Shown here piece after piece: positions 1 to 9,100 of a DNA stretch of 64,000 nucleotides. The translations under genes were made by a program, and so were the position numbers. Numbering within the stretch: the stretch's first letter is position 1; every line of letters begins with the position of its first letter. This DNA is from Xenorhabdus indica (GTDB lineage: Bacteria > Pseudomonadota > Gammaproteobacteria > Enterobacterales > Enterobacteriaceae). The DNA lies in assembly GCF_014467235.1 (NCBI RefSeq), contig NZ_NKHP01000001.1:404931-468930 (forward strand), given 5' to 3'. Under the pieces are notes generated by a model that saw only the letters and a program-made list of their open reading frames with translations, did no database searches and was not told the DNA's origin.

Positions 1-268
1 AAAAGTCTTGAAATAAGTCTACATAGAGAAAAAAGAAATGATAATAAATGGATAAATACCATCTTACATGATGATTTCTTGGAAATAGGAAAGTCAGGTC
101 ATGTTTATACTAAAAAAATTGTGGAAGATGCATTAAAAGAAGAAAGAAATAGAAAAGAATAAATCAGGACATCCCTATAACAAAGTCCTACGTTCATCCA
201 TTTGGCAGTTATCAGCATCTGGTACATGGCAACTAAGATTCCATCAAGGGACAAAAATGGCAAACTGA
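1..268 (+). pseudogene. DUF4440 (NTF2-like) protein remnant, internal deletion
   Basis: The window opens inside a reading frame that ends in TAA at 160-162 and contains the text LHDDFLEIGKSGHVYTKK, typical of the N-terminal half of DUF4440/NTF2-like proteins. In another frame, 170-268 encodes HPYNKVLRSSIWQ followed by WQLRFHQGTK and a stop, which is the usual C-terminal strand of the same family. The middle, roughly 35-40 residues by family length, is missing and the halves are out of frame. I therefore read it as one gene broken by a deletion and frameshift. The true 5' end lies outside the window. The assignment is from recalled family motifs. Confidence 0.55.
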
Positions 269-327
269 CTATACAAGCTATCTTTTACAAAACTACAGTA
301 AAAAGAACAAATTAGGGGCAACAAAGA

Positions 328-350
328 AATGGCCCCGATACGAGGCCATT
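328..350 (-). terminator. Hairpin downstream of cycA
   Basis: Inverted repeat AATGGCC / GGCCATT with a 9-nt loop, 27 nt past the cycA stop codon on the minus strand. The following T-run is weak, so this is only a probable intrinsic terminator. Confidence 0.4.
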
Positions 351-376
351 AGCTATATAGAATAATTATTCGACGA

Positions 377-1777
377 CTAAAGACGGGCTCTGCGCCTTTT
401 CACAACCTGAAACCCAATCATTAAAATAATAAACCAGACTGGTGTAACAATCAGTGCCTGCCTGGTATCAGGCTGCAACGACAACAATACCAAAACGAAA
501 GCAAAGAAAGCTAAGCACACCCATGACATGACAATACCGAATGGCATTTTATAAACAGATGCCTTATGCAACTCAGCGCGACGTTTCCGATAAGCTAGGT
601 AGGAACACAAAATCATGCTCCAGATAAACATAAACAGAATGGCAGATACTGTCGTTACCAATGTAAAGACACGCATTACATCGGGGATAAAATAGATCAA
701 AATGACACCACAGGAGAGGCATAAACACGTAAATATCAGACCCGATGCAGGAACCGATCGTCGGGAAAGACGGCTGAACTGTTTTGGTGCATCCCCTTCT
801 TTTGCCAAACCAAATAACATCCGGCTAGTGGAGAAAACTCCACTGTTTGCTGAAGAAGCCGCAGAAGTCAGAACCACAAAATTGACAATACTGGCTGCTG
901 CCGGTAATCCAATCAGGACAAACAATTCCACAAATGGGCTTTTATCTGCCACAATCGCACGCCACGGAGTAACCGACATAATAACAATCAAGGCTAACAC
1001 GTAAAATGTGATAATTCGGATCGGAATAGCATTGATTGCTTTTGGCAGGGATTGCATTGGATTTTTGGTTTCCGCAGCAGCGGTTCCTACCAATTCAATT
1101 CCAACAAAAGCAAATATAGCGATTTGAAAGCCCGCAAAGAAGCCACTCAGCCCCATTGGGAACATACCTCCGTCAGCCCAAACGTTAGTAAGGGAGGCAA
1201 CATACCCCGCAGGTGACTGGAAATGGATGCCAATCAGTACTCCCCCTGTCACAATCAGGGCGACAATGGCAACAATCTTAATCATCGCAAACCAAAACTC
1301 CAATTCTCCGAACAATTTTACTGTCGCGAGATTCAGAGTCAGCAATACCAAAACACATAGAAGTGAGGTGGCCCATTCAGGAAAATCAGGTGTCCAATAT
1401 CCGACATAAGAGGTAATAGCGACAACATCAGCGATACCGGTAATTACCCAGCAGAACCAATAAGTCCAGCCCACAAAAAAACCGGCCCATGGCCCAAGTA
1501 GATCTGCGGCAAAATCACTGAATGACTTATAATGCAGGTTGGAAAGTAATAACTCTCCCATTGCACGCATCACAAAAAACAGCATAAATCCAATGATCAT
1601 ATAGACAAAAATGATCGATGGCCCCGCCAGAGAGATAGTTTTACCTGATCCCATGAACAGACCAGTTCCGATAGCTCCTCCAATAGCGATAAGCTGTATA
1701 TGTCGGTTAGTGAGACTTCGCTGAAGGTGCAAACCCTCAGTTTTAGGTGGGTGTGTAGGTTGTATTTTTTCTTCCAT
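377..1777 (-). CDS. cycA: D-serine/D-alanine/glycine:H+ symporter CycA
   Basis: Inner-membrane amino-acid permease of the APC superfamily that imports glycine, D-alanine and D-serine (also D-cycloserine in E. coli). The 466-residue protein has about 12 hydrophobic segments. It keeps the signature N-terminus LTNRHIQLIAIGGAIGTGLF and the segment SAASSANSGVFSTSRMLFGL, and it aligns end to end with E. coli CycA as I recall it. The open frame extends 26 codons further upstream, but the ATG at 1777 (MEEKIQPTHP) gives the family length, so I chose it; its ribosome binding site is weak. It stands alone, divergent from loiP. Confidence 0.93.
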   Translation of the reverse strand: MEEKIQPTHPPKTEGLHLQRSLTNRHIQLIAIGGAIGTGLFMGSGKTISLAGPSIIFVYMIIGFMLFFVMRAMGELLLSNLHYKSFSDFAADLLGPWAGFFVGWTYWFCWVITGIADVVAITSYVGYWTPDFPEWATSLLCVLVLLTLNLATVKLFGELEFWFAMIKIVAIVALIVTGGVLIGIHFQSPAGYVASLTNVWADGGMFPMGLSGFFAGFQIAIFAFVGIELVGTAAAETKNPMQSLPKAINAIPIRIITFYVLALIVIMSVTPWRAIVADKSPFVELFVLIGLPAAASIVNFVVLTSAASSANSGVFSTSRMLFGLAKEGDAPKQFSRLSRRSVPASGLIFTCLCLSCGVILIYFIPDVMRVFTLVTTVSAILFMFIWSMILCSYLAYRKRRAELHKASVYKMPFGIVMSWVCLAFFAFVLVLLSLQPDTRQALIVTPVWFIILMIGFQVVKRRRARL

Positions 1778-2263
1778 AGTTGTATCCAGTTTATTCTCAC
1801 AGCATGACCTCAATAGCAGCAAGCTGTGTTTAAGGAGCCATTGTGACATAGACAACTACAGTATTAACAGAGCGAATTTACACGAAAAACCAATAGGTTG
1901 TATTTTACACTACTCACAAAATTAGATGCTGTATTTATTTTATTCAATTACTGAAAGCGTATAACTGCCTTTTCATAATAACGAGACATTTAGCTCTCAA
2001 AACCCTTTACTCCTCGCGATATGAAGAGTAAGAAAGCACTCTTATATTTTGAGAATTCATATTAAATAGACGAAAAGTCATTTTGTTAAAAAAAATAAAC
2101 TAAATTACTCTACTTAATATTTTGATTATTTTTTAAAATTGTAACCAAATTCACATAATCATAACTATTAGTGTTTATTTCTATTGTTATTTTTATCAAA
2201 ATTCATAATCTTTTAATGCTCTTGAAATACTATAGTTGCATGTATTGCAAAGGAAAAAACATT
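1778..2263. other. cycA-loiP divergent intergenic region
   Basis: About 490 bases, strongly AT-rich, between two divergent genes; it must hold both promoters. I see no clear operator, RNA or coding potential. The 5' extensions of both flanking frames into this spacer look accidental. Confidence 0.6.
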
Positions 2264-3016
2264 ATGAAAATTAAAGCACTTGTTGCAGTAGCTGTTTCTG
2301 CTGTAATTCTGACAGGTTGTAAGAATATTGATCATGGAATGCTGGTTCACTCCGGAATGCAACTATTCCAGGCGGCGACTTTAAGTGATTCTGATGTCAA
2401 ACGGTTATCTGACCAAACATGTAATGATATGGATGCACAGAATAAAATTGCACCGGCATCCAGCCAATACACTAAGCGTCTGAACAAAATCGCCAAAGCA
2501 TTAGGTAACGAAGTTAACGGTACACCAGTTAACTATAAAGTTTATCTGACTGATGATGTGAATGCATGGGCAATGGCTAACGGTTGCGTGCGTGTGTATA
2601 GCGGCCTGATGGACATGATGAACGACAATGAAGTCGAAGGCGTTCTAGGCCACGAAATGGGTCACGTTGCACTGGGCCACTCCCGTAAAGCAATACAGGT
2701 TGCTTATGCTACAGTTGCTGCACGTACCGCGGCTGCATCAGCCGGTGGTGTAGCTGCACAACTGAGTGATTCTCAGCTTGCAGCACTGGGGGAAAAACTG
2801 ATCAACTCGCAGTTCTCGCAGCATCAGGAAAGTCAAGCTGATGACTTCTCTTATGATCTGCTGAAAAAACGCAATATCAAAACTGAGGGTTTAGTCACCA
2901 GCTTCGAGAAACTGGCTAAACTGGGCAGTGGTGAAACCAGTATGTTTGATTCACACCCGCCTTCACAGGAGCGTGCTCAACACGTTCGTGATCGTATCGC
3001 AGCAGAAAAGAAATAA
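2264..3016 (+). CDS. loiP: Metalloprotease lipoprotein LoiP (YggG), M48 family
   Basis: A 250-residue zinc metalloprotease predicted to be anchored in the outer membrane. The N-terminus is a lipoprotein signal with lipobox LTGC (Cys19). The M48 zinc motif HEMGH lies at residues 130-134, and the probable third ligand Glu189 is in HQESQADDF. E. coli LoiP (YggG) cleaves Phe-Phe bonds and partners with BepA. Start chosen at the ATG preceded by AAAGGAAAA, which gives a proper signal peptide; the longer frame from 2171 has no ribosome binding site. Monocistronic by context. Confidence 0.9.
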   Translation: MKIKALVAVAVSAVILTGCKNIDHGMLVHSGMQLFQAATLSDSDVKRLSDQTCNDMDAQNKIAPASSQYTKRLNKIAKALGNEVNGTPVNYKVYLTDDVNAWAMANGCVRVYSGLMDMMNDNEVEGVLGHEMGHVALGHSRKAIQVAYATVAARTAAASAGGVAAQLSDSQLAALGEKLINSQFSQHQESQADDFSYDLLKKRNIKTEGLVTSFEKLAKLGSGETSMFDSHPPSQERAQHVRDRIAAEKK

Positions 3017-3621
3017 TTAACCCGCATTCTGGGTAAAAAATTGAACTAAGAGCCTGTTCCAAGATTAGAATTTTAGACGAATAAAAAACCGATCTAAAAA
3101 GGAACAGGCGATTGTCAAGTTAGCTGAAATTTTCTGTGATCTCGATGATTTTTGCTGTTTTTTCATGTCTGGCAGACACAATAAGCAGTTTCCGTATTAA
3201 AAAAATAACGTTCATTCTCTTATTTCCGTTTTTCCCATCATGCAAAATTAAAACAGCAGGATTGCTTTCATTAATTCAACTAAAATAATGGCACACCCTA
3301 ACCTACATATTCCCCAGAAATCAGCTCTTTTTATTTACTCATTTCTCAAGGTTATTTTATTTCTTAATCTTATAATTAAATATTCATTTTTCAGAATACT
3401 AAAACCCGAAAAAATACTATTTTTCTTTCCTATGCTTTGCTATTTCCACTTACATGACTATTTCCTCAAATAACTGTGAATTATTGATATGGTAAGACAT
3501 CATTAATACCTGTTAAATTCACCGCCACACCAGCCTCGGAAAGAGATTGGATGTAATTATAACGTTCTGTGGTCAAAAAAGTGGATACCTGATATTTTCT
3601 TAAATAAAAGAGAGACGATAT
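3017..3621. other. Long AT-rich spacer loiP to GhoS-like gene
   Basis: A short hairpin (ACCC/GGGT followed by an A-run) lies just after loiP, then a larger inverted repeat at 3052-3109. The rest is AT-rich. A 61-codon hydrophobic frame at 3288-3473 has no ribosome binding site and biased composition, and I do not call it a gene. Confidence 0.5.
3052..3109. repeat. Inverted repeat GCCTGTTCC/GGAACAGGC
   Basis: A 9-bp perfect inverted repeat (3052-3060 and 3101-3109) encloses 40 AT-rich bases. Too widely spaced for a simple terminator. It could be a folded RNA end or a decayed mobile-element end. Function unknown. Confidence 0.4.
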
Positions 3622-3930
3622 ATGGCTAATTATCTGATTCGCGTTGAAATTTTTGGTGCAGGCCCAAAAGAGCATAACGCTCTTAATGAATCTATGAAAA
3701 TAATTAATTTTCATGGAACAGTCAGATACAACAGCGGCGAAATTATGGCATTACCTACCGGAACTTATATTGGAAACTCGCTAAATTCTGCTACTGAATT
3801 AAGAGATAAAGTTTTTAAATTAGCTAATCCATTATCATCAAAAGCTGCTTCTATATTTGTTTGTCAGTATAGTGAATGGTCTGCTTATCTTTATCCGGCA
3901 TCTATGTCTGGATCTGCATCAGAATCCTAA
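3622..3930 (+). CDS. GhoS-like small protein (DUF2622 type)
   Basis: A 102-residue protein starting MANYLIRVEIFGA, with HNALNESM and the block LPTGTYIGNS. This pattern matches, from memory, the GhoS/DUF2622 family (PF11080): a ferredoxin-like fold starting with MA(N/K)-x-x-VRVEL and a mid-protein LPTAEY. In E. coli, GhoS is the endoribonuclease antitoxin of the type V GhoT/GhoS module and cleaves ghoT mRNA. Preceded by AGAGAG and followed by a strong terminator, so it is monocistronic. No ghoT-like gene lies directly downstream, where E. coli has it. The family assignment is probable; antitoxin function is inference. Confidence 0.6.
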   Translation: MANYLIRVEIFGAGPKEHNALNESMKIINFHGTVRYNSGEIMALPTGTYIGNSLNSATELRDKVFKLANPLSSKAASIFVCQYSEWSAYLYPASMSGSASES

Positions 3931-3943
3931 TTAAAACTTAGGC

Positions 3944-3983
3944 AAGCTGGTTCTCCAATAATTTTTTGGAGACCAGCTTTGTT
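3944..3983 (+). terminator. Intrinsic terminator of GhoS-like gene
   Basis: Stem AAGCTGGTTCTCCA / TGGAGACCAGCTT (one bulge) with an AT-rich loop, beginning 14 bases after the stop codon and followed by TTGTTT. Confidence 0.8.
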
Positions 3984-4002
3984 TGATTGGACATGAAGGG
4001 AT

Positions 4003-4081
4003 TAATTGATAATAACCCCTCTACCTTTCAAGTTGCATTCAACAAAACTGTAATTTGAAAGATACAGGGGATAACTAATCA
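4003..4081. repeat. Imperfect palindromic repeat, copy A (divergent)
   Basis: Arms around AACCCCTCTACCTTTCAAG and TTGAAAGATACAGGGGATAA form a long imperfect palindrome. It has the layout of the other repeats in this window (CCC...TTCAAG inner block and its mirror), but its outer ends have drifted. Probably a diverged member of the same family. Confidence 0.45.
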
Positions 4082-4083
4082 AT

Positions 4084-4107
4084 AAACCTCCAAAATATCA
4101 GAGGTTT
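4084..4107. terminator. Terminator hairpin by the putP 3' end
   Basis: AAACCTC / GAGGTTT stem with A and T runs on the two sides, 12 bases beyond the putP stop. It can serve convergent transcription from both directions. Confidence 0.6.
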
Positions 4108-4118
4108 TTTAATAGAAT

Positions 4119-5603
4119 TTATTTAGTCTTATACTGAGCTTCTGCTTCAATAAAACGCTGCTGAATGGCCTGGTTTGGCGCTTTACCCAACAAACTTACG
4201 ACCACAATCGCAAGAGAAGCAAAAATAAATCCTGGGATGATTTCATACAAACCAAGCCATTGATATTCCATCCACACCAGTACCGTGATGGCACCCACCA
4301 CCATACCAGCCAATGCCCCATCACGTGTCATTCGTTTCCAGAGCACTGAAATTAATACTACTGGACCAAATGCAGCACCAAAGCCAGCCCAGGCATTACT
4401 GACCAAAGCCAACACTTTGTTGTTCGGATTGGTTGCTATCGCTATCGCAATAGCTGCGACCACCAGAACCATCAAACGACCAATCCATACCAATTCCTTC
4501 TGACTTGCTTTCGTCCGTATAAATGCTTTATAGAGATCTTCTGTCAATGCGCTGGAACAAACCAGCAATTGACAACTCAAGGTACTCATAATCGCAGCCA
4601 GAACAGCAGACAGTAATACCCCAGTAATCCACGGATTGAATAAAATGACTCCCAACTCCATAAAAATCCGCTCACTATTTTGCATAACATTTCCCGCTTG
4701 CGCTGGATTTTGCTCAAAATAGGCAATACCGAAGAAGCCAACAGCAACCGTTCCTGCGAGACATAGAAACATCCATGTCATACTGATACGACGAGCTTTA
4801 TGAATAGTCTGATGAGAATCAGCCGCCATAAAACGAGCCAGAATATGTGGTTGACCAAAATAACCGAATCCCCATCCTAATAAGGAGATAATAGTGATGG
4901 TCTGTAAACCCTGAAACATATCCAGATAAGCAGGATCTTTTGCTTTGATAATATCAATAGCTGATTCAAATCCACCAAGTTTAAAAAGGATCAAAACAGG
5001 CACCAGAATCAAAGCAAAAATCATTAAAGATGCCTGAACTGTATCGGTCCAGCTTACCGCCAGAAAACCACCGAGAAAGGTATAAGCGATAGTAGCTAAT
5101 GCACCAAGCCAAATTGCTTTTTCATAACTCATGCCAAATGAGTTTTCGAACAATAATCCACCAGCCACAACAGCAGATGCACAATAAATTGTGAAGAAAA
5201 TTAAAATGACTAACGCAGAAATAATGCGCAGAAGTTTACTTTTATCTTCAAAACGATTGGTAAAATAGTCCGGTAATGTTAAAGCGTTATTATTCGCTTC
5301 AGTATGTACACGTAATCTCCCTGCAACCCATCTCCAGTTCAGGTATGCACCAAGCAGACAGCCTAACGCAATCCAGGCCTTGGAAATACCCGCTAAAAAA
5401 ATCGCGCCCGGTAGCCCCATTAATAACCAGCCACTCATATCAGAAGCGCCAGCAGATAATGCTGTTACCACACTGCCTAATCGCCGTCCACCTAGAATAT
5501 AATCATCGAAATTCTTAGTAGCGCGGTAAGCCATAAAGCCTATCAGCAGCATCGCGGCAATATAGACAATAAAGGTAATTAGCATTGGTGAATTTACTGT
5601 CAT
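4119..5603 (-). CDS. putP: Sodium/proline symporter PutP
   Basis: A 494-residue inner-membrane Na+/proline symporter of the SSS family, the high-affinity entry route for proline as carbon and nitrogen source. About 13 membrane segments are visible; SAGASDMSGWLLMGLPGA near residue 50 and the GFGYFGQPHILARFMA block are diagnostic. Length is close to E. coli PutP (502). The start at 5603 has GGAGAAG upstream. It diverges from putA across a 547-base control region with PutA-type boxes, so transporter and catabolic enzyme are probably co-regulated. Confidence 0.95.
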   Translation of the reverse strand: MTVNSPMLITFIVYIAAMLLIGFMAYRATKNFDDYILGGRRLGSVVTALSAGASDMSGWLLMGLPGAIFLAGISKAWIALGCLLGAYLNWRWVAGRLRVHTEANNNALTLPDYFTNRFEDKSKLLRIISALVILIFFTIYCASAVVAGGLLFENSFGMSYEKAIWLGALATIAYTFLGGFLAVSWTDTVQASLMIFALILVPVLILFKLGGFESAIDIIKAKDPAYLDMFQGLQTITIISLLGWGFGYFGQPHILARFMAADSHQTIHKARRISMTWMFLCLAGTVAVGFFGIAYFEQNPAQAGNVMQNSERIFMELGVILFNPWITGVLLSAVLAAIMSTLSCQLLVCSSALTEDLYKAFIRTKASQKELVWIGRLMVLVVAAIAIAIATNPNNKVLALVSNAWAGFGAAFGPVVLISVLWKRMTRDGALAGMVVGAITVLVWMEYQWLGLYEIIPGFIFASLAIVVVSLLGKAPNQAIQQRFIEAEAQYKTK

Positions 5604-5920
5604 GCAGGTTCTTCTCCATAGTATTTTTTTGCAAATCCTGTTTATTCAGACGGTCTGATTTGCGTCAATGATGTTATCTGTACTTAAAATTCCCCCCTTC
5701 AGCACAATATACCTTCAAAGCAAGTATTCACTTGTCCGGTTATACCAGAGTTGTACCGAAGATAATGTCACTGAAGGTGGCGTTGTTCCGATATGTATAG
5801 TTTATATTTGTAATTGTTTTTAAATCACTCTCTATCCTAGATTAGCTAAAACATTTTTAACAACTGATTAACGGCATTTTTTACAAGAAACGCTCGCCAA
5901 GTCACATTTATGTTCCAGAA

Positions 5921-6098
5921 GTTGCACCTTTTATAAAACGATCGATTATGATTTGATTCAGAAATATGATAGCAAGCTCTTATATATCATATGGATAATT
6001 CATTAATAATCATAAACGCACTAACTACACCATCAAAACCAGATTAATTTCACAAATTCCAAACAACAGCTTTTAACAGAGTTGCACAAAGTTGCAAC
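5921..6098. promoter_or_regulatory. PutA operator boxes (GTTGCA) in putP-putA control region
   Basis: GTTGCA occurs at 5921-5926, 6081-6086 and 6091-6096; the last forms the palindrome GTTGCAAC. GTTGCA is the published core site of the PutA ribbon-helix-helix domain in enterobacteria. The 6081-6096 pair lies about 60 bases before the putA start, a natural place for PutA to repress itself when proline is absent. The rest of 5604-6150 is AT-rich with no other gene. Confidence 0.65.
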
Positions 6099-6150
6099 AT
6101 GGAAGATATTGTTCTGTAACTTGATTAGTCTTACCTATTAAGGAGTGAGA

Positions 6151-9100
6151 ATGGGTAGTACCACTATGGGCGTGAAGCTCGATGAAGCAACGCGTGATCG
6201 TATTAAAGCTGCTGCACAACGAATTGAACGCACACCACACTGGCTGATTAAGCAAGCCATCTTTAATTATCTTGAACGTCTGGAAAATGAGGAAAAGATC
6301 CCAGAAATATCAGCCGCTCAGAATAACAAAGAAGAAAAGATTTCCGAAGAAGAATCACAGATTGAGGTCCCTTATCAACCATTTCTGGATTTTGCCGAAC
6401 ATATTTTACCCCAATCGGTGAAACGTTCCGCAATTACTGCTGCGTATCGTCTGCCTGAAACGCAAGCAGTTCCTATGCTGCTGCAACGGGCTCAATTATC
6501 AGAAGAGCAAGCTAAGGCAACCCATAATCTTGCTTATTCTATCGCGGAGAAATTACGCCAACAGAAACAGGGTATTGGTCGTTCCGGTTTGGTTCAGGGG
6601 TTATTGCAAGAATTCTCACTTTCTTCACAGGAAGGTGTTGCATTAATGTGCCTTGCCGAAGCACTTTTACGCATTCCCGATAAAGCAACCCGTGACGCCC
6701 TGATCCGTGACAAAATCAGTAACGGCAATTGGTATTCACATCTTGGTCAAAGCCCGTCCATGTTCGTCAATGCTGCTACATGGGGATTGTTGTTTACAGG
6801 TAAATTGGTCTCTACCCACAATGAAGCCAAACTCTCCAAATCCTTAAATCGCATCATCAGCAAAAGTGGTGAACCATTAGTACGCAAAGGCGTGGATATG
6901 GCAATGCGCCTGATGGGTGAGCAGTTTGTGACAGGGGAAACTATTGCCCAGGCGCTCGCCAATGCACGCAAACTGGAAGAAAAAGGATTCCGCTACTCTT
7001 ATGACATGCTTGGCGAAGCCGCTCTGACTGAAGAAGATGCACAGGCTTATATGATTTCTTATCAACAAGCTATCCATGCGATTGGTAAGGCATCAAACGG
7101 GCGTGGCATTTATGAAGGGCCGGGAATTTCCATCAAACTCTCTGCCCTGCATCCCCGTTATAACCGTGCCCAGTATGAGCGTGTTGTAGGTGAACTCTAT
7201 CCACGCTTACTCGCATTAACCTTACAAGCCCGCCAGTATGATGTTGGTATCAATATCGACGCAGAAGAAGCTGATCGTCTGGAAATTTCTCTCGATTTGC
7301 TGGAAAAGCTCTGTTTTGAACCACAACTGGAAGGCTGGAACGGAATTGGTTTTGTAATTCAGGCTTACCAAAAACGCTGTCCTTTCGTGATCGACAGTAT
7401 TATCGATTTGGCCCAACGTAGCCGTCATAGGTTAATGATCCGTTTAGTAAAAGGTGCATATTGGGACAGCGAAATCAAACGCGCCCAAGTCGATGGGCTG
7501 GAAGGATACCCGGTCTATACCCGCAAAGTGTATACCGATATTTCTTACCTTGCCTGCGCCCGCAAATTACTCTCCGTTCCCAATCTTATTTATCCACAAT
7601 TTGCTACTCATAATGCTCACACTTTGTCTGCTATCTACCATCTTGCGGGGCAAAATTACTATCCGGGCCAATATGAATTCCAGTGCCTGCATGGTATGGG
7701 TGAACCGCTTTATGAGCAGGTGGTTGGCAAAATTGCTGATGGCAAGCTCAATCGACCATGCCGCATCTATGCGCCAGTCGGAACACATGAGACATTATTA
7801 GCCTATCTGGTGCGCCGCTTGCTGGAAAATGGGGCTAATACATCGTTCGTCAACCGCATAGCAGATACCTCCCTGCCGATTGATGAACTGATAGCTGATC
7901 CGGTGAAAATGGTACAAGAGTTGGCTAAATCCGAAGGCCAAATCGGCTTGCCGCATCCGAAAATCCCATTGCCAATTGATTTGTACGGTAAAACCCGCGT
8001 CAATTCATCGGGGCTTGATCTTTCCAATGAACACCGACTGGCTTCACTTTCCAGTGCCCTGCTGAGTTCTTCAATAGAAACATGGAACAGCGAACCACTA
8101 TTGGGTGGTAATTACGACCATACCGGAAAGTTACCTGTAGCCAAGCCCGTCAATAATCCGGCCAAATCTTCTGATACCGTTGGTTATGTTCGTGAAGCCA
8201 CTGAGCAGGAAGTCAACCATGCGCTGGAAGTCTCCACGAATGCAGGAGCAATCTGGTTCGCAACACCTCCATCAGAGCGAGCGGCTATCTTAGTGCGTGC
8301 TGCGGAGTTGATGGAAAACAACCTGCAATCCCTGCTCGGCATTCTGGTGCGTGAAGCGGGTAAAACTTTTAACAATGCTATCGCAGAAGTCCGTGAAGCA
8401 GTAGATTTCCTCTATTATTATGCGGATCAGGTTCGTCAGGATTTTGCCAATGATACACATCGCCCGTTGGGACCTGTGATTTGTATCAGCCCGTGGAACT
8501 TCCCTCTGGCAATTTTCACCGGTCAGATTGCCGCAGCATTAGCCGCTGGTAACAGTGTATTGGCAAAACCGGCAGAGCAAACACCGTTGATTGCCGCGGT
8601 TGCCGTTAAAATGCTGCATCAGGCAGGTATTCCCCGCGACGTACTGCAATTGCTGCCGGGGCCAGGGGAAACCGTCGGCGCAATGCTGGTAGGTGATGAG
8701 CGTGTACGTGGTGTGATGTTCACTGGCTCTACTGAAGTTGCCAGCCTGTTACAACGCATTATAGCCGGTCGCCTTGATGCACAAGGGCGTCCAACGCCGT
8801 TGATTGCAGAAACAGGCGGCATGAATGCAATGATTGTCGATTCTTCTGCCCTGACAGAACAGGTTGTCACCGATGTTATTGCGTCTGCCTTTGACAGTGC
8901 TGGTCAACGCTGCTCTGCCCTGCGCATTCTCTGTGTACAAGATGACGTCGCCGACAGAACGCTCACTATGTTGAAGGGGGCGATGGCTGAATGCCGGATG
9001 GGTAATCCTGAACACCTGGCCACAGACATCGGCCCGGTGATTGATGCTGAAGCAAAAGCAAATATCGAACGCCATATTCAAACCATGCGTACCAAAGGCA

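Noticed and set aside
3288..3473. 61-codon hydrophobic frame upstream of the GhoS-like gene, as a toxin candidate
   Set aside because: No ribosome binding site, Phe/Leu/Lys-rich composition expected of AT-rich noncoding DNA, and gene order opposite to ghoS-ghoT. Kept only as a remark.
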